Source of the DNA: Geoalkalibacter sp. | Lineage (GTDB): Bacteria > Desulfobacterota > Desulfuromonadia > Desulfuromonadales > Geoalkalibacteraceae | Length of the DNA stretch: 32,056 nucleotides | NCBI RefSeq assembly: GCF_030605225.1 | Contig: NZ_JAUWAV010000045.1 | Location: 1 to 32,056, forward strand | Direction: 5' to 3' | In this document: piece after piece, positions 25,506-32,056 of the stretch | Position numbering within the stretch: position 1 is the stretch's first letter | Layout: the number at the start of each line of letters is the position of its first letter | Made by a program: the position numbers and the translations under genes | The notes under the pieces: generated by a model | The model's input: only the letters and a program-made list of their open reading frames with translations | What the model was told of the DNA's origin: nothing | The model's database searches: none

Positions 25506-26270
25506 ATGGCCTCTTTCCTCCCGCGCCGACCCACTCTCCGGCTGCTCTGTCTGCTGCTCTTCATCCCGCTGCTGCCGACGCCATCGCCGGCGCAGACCAA
25601 CTGGCTGCAAAAGGGCCGCGAAATGCTCGGCGGCAGCGGCGCACCGGCGACGGGGACCGGCAGCCTGTCCAACCCGCAGATCGCCGCCGGCCTCAAGGAC
25701 GCCCTGCGCGTCGGCTCGGAAAACGTCGTCGGCCGCTTGGGCACCCTCAACGGCTTCAACGCCGACCCCAAGGTGCGCATCCCCCTGCCCGCCAGCCTCG
25801 ATCGCGTGCGCTCGGCCCTGCGGCCGCTGGGCATGTCGCCCATGCTCGATGATCTCGAAGTCAAGCTCAACCGCGCCGCCGAGGTCGCCACGCCCAAGGC
25901 CAAGCAGCTGTTTCTGGATTCCATCGACGCCATGACCCTCGATGACGTGATGGGCATCTACAACGGCCCGCCCGATGCCGCCACCCGTTATTTCCAAGGA
26001 AAGATGTCCCAGCCCCTGGCGGCCGAAATGCGCCCCATCGTCGCGGAGAGTCTTTCCGAAGTCGGCGCCGTGCAGTCCTACGATGCCGTCATGGGGCAGT
26101 ATCGCAGCCTGCCGCTGGTGCCCGAGGTCAAGACCGACCTGACCGGCTACGTGGTCGACAAGGGCATGGACGGCATTTTCCACTACCTCGCCCAGGAAGA
26201 GGCCGCCATCCGCCAGAACCCCGCCAAGCGCACCACCCAACTGCTCCAGCAGGTGTTCGGCGGAAAATAA
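25506..26270 (+). CDS. Secreted DUF4197-family protein
   Basis: A 254-residue protein with a clear signal peptide (positively charged start, LRLLCLLLFIPLLPTPSPA, then cleavage near QTN). The mature part matches the DUF4197 pattern: IAAGLKDALRVGSENVVGRL, FNADPKVRIPLP, the RAAEVATPKAKQLFLDSI helix, MTLDDVMGIYNGPPDAATRYF and YVVDKGMDGIFHYLAQEE. The family is periplasmic or envelope-linked and has no known function. AGGAG (25493-25497) is well placed before the ATG. It follows the EPAH-repeat gene after a hairpin, so it could be in the same transcript or separate. Confidence 0.8.
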   Translation: MASFLPRRPTLRLLCLLLFIPLLPTPSPAQTNWLQKGREMLGGSGAPATGTGSLSNPQIAAGLKDALRVGSENVVGRLGTLNGFNADPKVRIPLPASLDRVRSALRPLGMSPMLDDLEVKLNRAAEVATPKAKQLFLDSIDAMTLDDVMGIYNGPPDAATRYFQGKMSQPLAAEMRPIVAESLSEVGAVQSYDAVMGQYRSLPLVPEVKTDLTGYVVDKGMDGIFHYLAQEEAAIRQNPAKRTTQLLQQVFGGK

Positions 26271-26283
26271 CGCTTCCGGCGAC

Positions 26284-26297
26284 TTGACCTGCATCAA
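26284..26297. promoter_or_regulatory. FNR/CRP-type binding site upstream of the sigma factor gene
   Basis: TTGAC-CTGC-ATCAA differs from the FNR consensus TTGAT-N4-ATCAA at one position. It lies about 140 bases before the sigma factor start, in the right place to act at its promoter, and suggests control by an oxygen- or nitric-oxide-responsive regulator. Confidence 0.5.
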
Positions 26298-26336
26298 ATC
26301 AATCATCCGCGCATCGCGCTAGCCTGATGAAAACAT

Positions 26337-26372
26337 GCCGGCGGAGGGAGAAAATCAGCTCCCTCGGCCGGC
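26337..26372 (+). promoter_or_regulatory. Strong 14-bp hairpin in the 5' region of the sigma factor gene
   Basis: GCCGGCGGAGGGAG (26337-26350) pairs with CTCCCTCGGCCGGC (26359-26372), with one G-G mismatch and an 8-base loop. It has no T-run. It may end transcription from the DUF4197 gene or regulate the sigma factor mRNA. Confidence 0.5.
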
Positions 26373-26433
26373 GATCTCGTCAAGCTGTCACAAAATCGTG
26401 CAGCTTTTCGTTTTCATGGCAAAAGGACGGGCG

Positions 26434-26967
26434 ATGTCACCCACGGATGAACAACTCATGGCGGCCTACGCCGACGGCGACATGGAGGCGTTCGAAACCC
26501 TCTACGCCCGGCACCGGGAGCGGATTCTCGGGTATCTTTTCAACCGGCTGCGGGATCGCGACGAAGCCGAAGAGGTGTTTCAGACGATCTTTGCCAAACT
26601 GCACGCGGCGCGGGACAAATATCGGGAAGACATCCCGTTTCTGCCCTGGATCTTCACCATCGCCCGCAACGCCCTGATCGATCAGGTGCGCAAAAACACG
26701 GCCCGGCACCAGCATCTGAGCCTCGCGGACGACGCCGGAATAAATGTCGCCGATTCGCGCACGCGTGGGCGCTCCATCGGCGAGGCCCTGGAGGCCTTGT
26801 CCAGTCTCAGCCCCGGCCAGCGCGAGGTGCTTGAGCTGCGCTTCGACCGGGATTTTTCCTTCGAGGAAATCGCCGCGCACCTGCGGACCAGCGGCGCCAA
26901 TGCCCGCCAGTTGGTCAGCCGCGCGGTGCGTCAACTGCGCAAGATCCTCTCCGGCACGGAGGCCTGA
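26434..26967 (+). CDS. ECF-type RNA polymerase sigma factor
   Basis: A 177-residue sigma-70 family protein with only regions 2 and 4, the extracytoplasmic-function layout. Region 2 runs from DEQLMAAYADGDMEAFETLY through EAEEVFQTIFAKLH to PFLPWIFTIARNALIDQVRK. Region 4 is ALSSLSPGQREVLELRFDRD, then the helix-turn-helix FSFEEIAAHLRTSGANARQL. The frame opens at 26335, but the ATG at 26434 with AAGGA seven bases upstream starts just before region 2. The next gene begins two bases after its stop, the usual arrangement for a sigma factor and its membrane partner. An FNR-like box and a hairpin lie upstream. Confidence 0.9.
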   Translation: MSPTDEQLMAAYADGDMEAFETLYARHRERILGYLFNRLRDRDEAEEVFQTIFAKLHAARDKYREDIPFLPWIFTIARNALIDQVRKNTARHQHLSLADDAGINVADSRTRGRSIGEALEALSSLSPGQREVLELRFDRDFSFEEIAAHLRTSGANARQLVSRAVRQLRKILSGTEA

Positions 26968-26969
26968 AC

Positions 26970-27506
26970 ATGGCCCATCAGCAGCGCAAGCAACAAGATT
27001 TCGAGGAATTCGCCCGCTTCGTCGAGGCCGCGCCCCTCAGGCCGCGCCCCGGCACCGACGCGGCGGTTCTTCTCCAGGCGCGGCGCGGACAAACCCCCAC
27101 GCCCCCCTCCGTCCTCGGCAAATTTCTCGCCGTGCAGCTCGCGGCCGGTGCGCTGACCCTGGCGGTCTGTCCGCAGTTCGGCGTCGGCACCGCCACGCAC
27201 CACGCCCTGTTGCACGCCCTTCACGCCCAGGCGCATCCGGCTCTCTATTACCTGTCCTGCGGGCTGTTTTTCGTGCTTTTCGGCGCCCTGCTCAGCGGCC
27301 TGGCGTCCAGCCGCCGCGACCTCAGAGCTCTGGGACGCGGCCGCCATGCCTATTTCGCCGGCTACAGCCTCTGCGCCTATCTCGCGCTGATGCTGCTGGG
27401 CGGCGAGTCGTTTCTGCTCATCTCGCTGTTCTGGATCATCGGCGGGGCGGCGGGACACTGGCTGGGATTTGCCCTGGGACGACGGCTCAAGGCATTACGG
27501 GCTTGA
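26970..27506 (+). CDS. His-rich membrane protein, probable partner of the ECF sigma factor
   Basis: A 178-residue protein that I cannot place in a known family. An N-terminal cytoplasmic part of about 50 residues is followed by four hydrophobic segments: near KFLAVQLAAGALTLAV, YYLSCGLFFVLFGALLSGL, FAGYSLCAYLALMLLGG and ISLFWIIGGAAGHWLGF. Between the first two lies a histidine cluster, HHALLHALHAQAHP, with a nearby Cys-Pro, which could bind metal or heme. It starts two bases after the sigma factor stop, so the pair is translationally linked. By position it is a candidate anti-sigma factor; no typical anti-sigma zinc motif was seen in the N-terminal part. Confidence 0.7.
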   Translation: MAHQQRKQQDFEEFARFVEAAPLRPRPGTDAAVLLQARRGQTPTPPSVLGKFLAVQLAAGALTLAVCPQFGVGTATHHALLHALHAQAHPALYYLSCGLFFVLFGALLSGLASSRRDLRALGRGRHAYFAGYSLCAYLALMLLGGESFLLISLFWIIGGAAGHWLGFALGRRLKALRA

Positions 27507-27548
27507 TTGCGGAGCAAGGCGAAGGGCGCGGGTCTTCTCAAGAAAAAG

Positions 27549-27597
27549 CGGGACAGCTTGCGCATGTCGCCCGCAGGCAAATACGCAAGCTGTCCCG
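27549..27597 (-). terminator. Terminator of katG
   Basis: CGGGACAGCTTGCG (27549-27562) and CGCAAGCTGTCCCG (27584-27597) form a perfect 14-bp stem with a 21-base loop. On the minus strand it is followed by CTTTTTC, so it should end katG transcription. It lies between convergent genes and may also stop transcripts from the left. Confidence 0.75.
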
Positions 27598-27620
27598 TCG
27601 TTGAACCGCCGCGCCGGGAC

Positions 27621-29849
<2,229 letters not shown>

Positions 29850-29959
29850 TCACTGCGGGGCGGGGGATTCAGCAATGCATTACGTCTAACAGGCCTTCCC
29901 GGATTGTCAATATCCACAGAGAATCATTTTCCACAAGCTGCAAGAGGATATACAGTGGG

Positions 29960-30127
29960 GTGGATGGTTTTTCCGGCGGAGGGGCATGCCCCGAACAGAT
30001 CCATCAGGCGGGCGAGGAGCAGGTTGTCATGCAGTGGCTTGGACGGGATCGCGCCGTGCTGCAATTCTTGACAAAGGAGGAAAGCGATCTATTTTCTACA
30101 TATAGGGCAAGCAGAAAGGAGCTCTAA
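29960..30127 (+). CDS. Possible small ORF, 55 residues, doubtful
   Basis: A GTG at 29960 opens a frame whose translation looks protein-like (HQAGEEQVVMQWLGRDRAVL, then TKEESDLFSTYRASRKEL). It stops one base before the next ATG. A weak GAGGA precedes it; an internal ATG at 30029 is another start. It overlaps the likely promoter of the next gene, which argues against it. It may be the tail of a decayed gene. Confidence 0.25.
   Translation: MDGFSGGGACPEQIHQAGEEQVVMQWLGRDRAVLQFLTKEESDLFSTYRASRKEL
30068..30095 (+). promoter_or_regulatory. Candidate promoter for the small lipoprotein gene
   Basis: TTGACA at 30068-30073 is a perfect -35. TATTTT at 30090-30095 follows after 16 bases. AAGGAGC precedes the ATG at 30129. 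Confidence 0.5.
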
Positions 30128-30128
30128 A

Positions 30129-30371
30129 ATGAATTTCAACAAATGGTTACTGGTCGCCGCCATGGCATTTCTGCTCGCGGGAAACACCGCGTGCAGTCGC
30201 AGCTTCGTCGGCGGCGCGGCCGTGGGCGCCGGCGGTGCCGGAGCCGCATACGAATATCAGAACAAGAAGGCGCTTGACGATTTGGAAGCCGACCTCAAAG
30301 CCGGCAGAATCACCCAGGAGGAATACTTGCGGCGCAAAGCCGAAATTCAAAAACGCTCGCTCATCTACTAA
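30129..30371 (+). CDS. Small SHOCT-like putative lipoprotein
   Basis: An 80-residue protein. An N-terminal hydrophobic signal (LLVAAMAFLLAGNTAC) ends at a cysteine, but with Asn-Thr-Ala before it the lipobox is not canonical. A Gly/Ala-rich stretch (GGAAVGAGGAGAAYEY) follows. The C-terminal helices LDDLEADLKAGRITQEEYLR and KAEIQ resemble the SHOCT motif found at the ends of many small bacterial proteins. The role is unknown. It has a good ribosome site, its own candidate promoter and a strong terminator, so it is likely expressed alone. Confidence 0.8.
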   Translation: MNFNKWLLVAAMAFLLAGNTACSRSFVGGAAVGAGGAGAAYEYQNKKALDDLEADLKAGRITQEEYLRRKAEIQKRSLIY

Positions 30372-30412
30372 TACGTCTTGGTGCCACGACCGGCCAAGCC
30401 GGATGCTTCAGC

Positions 30413-30444
30413 AAGGCCCGCCTGTCACCAGGCGGGCCTTTTTT
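30413..30444 (+). terminator. Rho-independent terminator after the lipoprotein gene
   Basis: AAGGCCCGCCTG (30413-30424) and CAGGCGGGCCTT (30429-30440) form a perfect 12-bp stem with a 4-base loop, followed by six T residues (30439-30444). Confidence 0.92.
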
Positions 30445-30528
30445 CAGGATCGCCTCGGAGATGCGGAAAAATATCGAAGACACCCTGAGTTGTAATTTTC
30501 ACCCGCCAAACTCCCGAAATCGCCAAAG

Positions 30529-30990
30529 TCACCGTCTGGCCTTCCCGCTGATGCGGCTGACTTCGATTTTAAAAACTCTCGTGACCTGATCCTTTGCCTC
30601 GATGTAGCGCTTGCCCTCTGCGATGAAATCCCGGCTGTACTTTTCCAGCAGCAGAACAAGCGCAGCGTAGCGTTCTTCGCCGAACACCTCCGCAGCCACG
30701 CCGAACGCCACGACGCTTTCGTACTCGGTTGCAAATTGGTCGGGCAGAACCTTCGTTTTGCCGAGTACGCAGAAGGACACGCGCGGATTGACCGCGAGGT
30801 TGTCGAGTTTGTGCCCGGTCAGCGCGCAATGGAAGAAGATGCAGCCGTTTTGGTACGCATAGCTCATCGGCACGCCGTAAGGCTGCCCGTCCTTGCCGAC
30901 CGTCGACAAGATTCCGTACTCGGCGGAGTCGAGCAATGCAACGGCCTCCCGAGAACTGATTTCGCGATCTTTTCTTCGAACGGATGGCAT
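30529..30990 (-). CDS. PPOX-class flavin-binding protein (NimA-like)
   Basis: A 153-residue split-barrel flavoprotein of the pyridoxamine-5'-phosphate-oxidase superfamily. It shows RRKDREISSREAVALLDSAE, then GILSTVGKDGQPYGVPMSYAY, IFFHCALTGHKLDNLAVNPR and VSFCVLG. This set of motifs is typical of the NimA/5-nitroimidazole reductase-like group that binds FMN. The real substrate is unknown and antibiotic resistance is not implied by the fold. The frame opens at 31017, but the ATG at 30990 has AAGGA upstream and matches family length. It is convergent with the lipoprotein gene. Confidence 0.85.
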   Translation of the reverse strand: MPSVRRKDREISSREAVALLDSAEYGILSTVGKDGQPYGVPMSYAYQNGCIFFHCALTGHKLDNLAVNPRVSFCVLGKTKVLPDQFATEYESVVAFGVAAEVFGEERYAALVLLLEKYSRDFIAEGKRYIEAKDQVTRVFKIEVSRISGKARR

Positions 30991-31113
30991 CGGAATTCCT
31001 TGTGTCACTGGGTGCATCGACGAAGAAACGCCAACCGGCCGCCTGATTGTATTGCTGAGCGGTGCGACCGGCGACCAGATCCCGGAGGAGACATTTGAGC
31101 GGGCGGCGTAGGA

Positions 31114-31473
31114 TTATATTTTATCTGCGTCCCCCTTTTGATCTCCGCCTTGTGATCCCCGGAGATCCGGGTTGGCAACATCCAACAGAAACTGGCGTAG
31201 CCGCCGTTCTTCTCGCATGACATGAACAATGAAGACGGTGTTGCCTTCGCGCCGGTAGAAAATGCGGCATGGCTTTACGTATAGCTCGCGGTAAATCGAA
31301 TGGGGCAACTCGGAAGGGAGATGACCGGAATCGGGAAACTGCTCAAGACGATCGACGCTTGAAAATATTGCCTGCACGAGGCCAAAAGCGGCCTCTGGCT
31401 TATCCAGGGCGATGTATTCAGCGATCTCATCAAGTTGATCCAGCGCCGGGTTTGTCCAGACTATTTCAGCCAC
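31114..31473 (-). CDS. RelE/ParE-family toxin
   Basis: A 119-residue protein with the ParE/RelE fold: IVWTNPALDQLDEIAEYIAL at the start, the central helix, then SIYRELYVKPCRIFYRREGN and VFIVHVMREERRL. ParE-type toxins poison gyrase and RelE types cleave ribosome-bound mRNA; the sequence fits the ParE-like side by its N-terminal helix pattern, but the target cannot be settled by eye. It overlaps the antitoxin gene by 13 bases and follows it. The last 15-20 residues (SQGGDQKGDADKI) are an extra polar tail. Confidence 0.85.
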   Translation of the reverse strand: MAEIVWTNPALDQLDEIAEYIALDKPEAAFGLVQAIFSSVDRLEQFPDSGHLPSELPHSIYRELYVKPCRIFYRREGNTVFIVHVMREERRLRQFLLDVANPDLRGSQGGDQKGDADKI

Positions 31474-31718
31474 TTCCGCAACTGCTCCTTGGCCTGAGCA
31501 TGAGAGGTCGTTCTGCCCTCCAAAATGGCTCGCTCCCCCCTGGACAACCCCTCAAGCAGCGCCAGCCTGCGCTGCATGAATTCATAATCCAGAACATCGA
31601 CAAGATATGCGGCAGGCCGGCCGTGCTCCGTGATCAGGACCGCTTCTTTGCTTTGGTGCAACTCTGCCAGAATTTTAGTCGCTTGGCGCTTCAAATTGGT
31701 GACGAGTTCGACTTTCAT
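31461..31718 (-). CDS. Phd/YefM-family antitoxin
   Basis: An 85-residue protein. Its N-terminal half has the Phd/YefM DNA-binding pattern (TNLKRQATKILAELHQSKEA, then VLITEHGRPAAYLVDVLDYE). The C-terminal half should wrap the toxin. It is the first gene of the pair, and such antitoxins repress their own promoter. The region just upstream (31741-31760) has an imperfect palindrome around TGCACTATAGTAGCACC that could be the operator. An AGGGAG ribosome site lies upstream of the ATG at 31718. Confidence 0.88.
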   Translation of the reverse strand: MKVELVTNLKRQATKILAELHQSKEAVLITEHGRPAAYLVDVLDYEFMQRRLALLEGLSRGERAILEGRTTSHAQAKEQLRKWLK

Positions 31719-31740
31719 TTGATTTCTCCCTCAGCCAAAG

Positions 31741-31760
31741 TTGCACTATAGTAGCACCTT
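31741..31760. promoter_or_regulatory. Possible operator of the toxin-antitoxin pair
   Basis: An imperfect palindrome centred on CTATAG, with TGCAC on one side and GTGCT-like sequence on the other strand, lies about 25 bases before the antitoxin start. Autorepression is usual for this family, but no binding data are available. Confidence 0.3.
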
Positions 31761-31788
31761 ATCACAACCAAATCCAGCGACCGGACGG

Positions 31789-31811
31789 CAGGAACCGGGT
31801 CAGGAACCGGG
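31789..31811. repeat. Short tandem repeat, two copies
   Basis: CAGGAACCGGG occurs at 31789-31799 and again at 31801-31811, a 12-base period. It lies between the toxin-antitoxin pair and the ISL3 element, in DNA without a recognisable gene. Confidence 0.5.
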
Positions 31812-31915
31812 GTCGGACCAACCCAACCCATGGATATTCTGAATCATTATTCCCAGAAATAGCGGTTATCAGATGCCATGATATGCCAGATGCAGTCAGA
31901 GATGGAGTGTTCGAT

Positions 31916-32056
31916 GGCTCTTCGCTGTTTCAAGTGGGTTGAGGGAATTTGAGTTTACCGGCGATCAGGTACGCCATGGCAATCAGATTGTCCGGATTTC
32001 GGTAGCCTCTCGCTTTGGCCTTGGCTGCCTGAATGAGGCTATTGATGCCTTCCAGG
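31916..32056 (-). mobile_element. ISL3-family insertion sequence, partial at window end
   Basis: The outer end begins GGCTCTTCGCTGTTT at 31916, in line with ISL3-family terminal repeats, which start GGCTCTTC. The transposase 3' end begins 14 bases inside it. The rest of the element, including the other repeat and the 8-bp duplication expected for this family, lies beyond the window. Confidence 0.7.
31930..32056 (-). CDS. ISL3-family transposase, C-terminal end (partial)
   Basis: The minus-strand frame 32055-31930 encodes 41 residues: LEGINSLIQAAKAKARGY, then RNPDNLIAMAYLIAGKLKF and a short tail before TGA. The pattern E-G-x-N-S-x-I-x(3)-K-x-K-A-R-G-Y-R-N is the conserved end of ISL3 (IS204/IS1001) transposases, and includes the last catalytic glutamate region. 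The gene is cut by the window edge, so its integrity is unknown. Confidence 0.75.
   Translation of the reverse strand, partial: LEGINSLIQAAKAKARGYRNPDNLIAMAYLIAGKLKFPQPT

Noticed and set aside
31008-31113. Plus-strand tail ending LLSGATGDQIPEETFERAA, considered as the remnant of a lost gene
   Set aside because: Only about 30 residues look protein-like, and the frame upstream is antisense to the PPOX gene. No family was recognised.

Overview
The window is GC-rich, densely packed Gram-negative DNA. The gene mix includes several radical SAM enzymes, a PqqD-like chaperone with a small ferredoxin, NADPH-type glutamate synthase, a four-gene Pga exopolysaccharide operon, a flagellin, an M48 membrane protease and KatG. 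This fits a delta-proteobacterium of the Desulfuromonadales/Geobacter kind. That assignment is inferred from gene style, not from a marker gene.

Layout. Both edges are mobile DNA. Bases 1-1551 carry an IS4-family element whose right end sits inside a flagellin gene; only the flagellin C-terminal part remains (1552-2067). At the far right an ISL3-family element starts at about 31916 and runs off the window. Between them are: a hotdog thioesterase, a membrane protein resembling small multidrug exporters, an HD-domain protein and a zinc-ribbon protein (2078-4317); a structured leader with an intrinsic terminator, then a Tat-signal/PqqD-like protein and an AT-rich two-cluster ferredoxin (4369-5389); an M48 protease and a PsiE-like protein on the minus strand (5634-7168); gltB-gltD with a radical SAM/SPASM gene coupled to gltD by an ATGA overlap (7533-14372); a HlyIII-like membrane protein; the pgaABCD operon on the minus strand (21295 down to 15188); and murB, divergent from it (21455-22438).

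The most unusual block is 22802-26270. It holds a B12-binding-type radical SAM enzyme, then a 263-residue protein with five copies of an EPAH motif (consensus G-V-R-E-P-A-H-F-R), then a secreted DUF4197 protein. The first two look like an enzyme and its possible repeated-motif substrate; I know of no described system with this make-up. The block is followed by an FNR-type box, a strong hairpin, an ECF sigma factor and a His-rich membrane partner. After these come katG (minus strand), a small putative lipoprotein with a good terminator, a flavin-binding PPOX-family protein and a Phd/ParE-type toxin-antitoxin pair.

How the genes work together: GltBD assimilates ammonia. PgaA-D makes, deacetylates and exports poly-N-acetylglucosamine for biofilm. 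KatG, and possibly the PPOX protein, deal with oxidants. The sigma factor and its membrane partner probably sense an envelope or redox signal. The loss of flagellin beside an intact biofilm operon may reflect adaptation to attached growth, but other flagellin copies cannot be excluded from this window.
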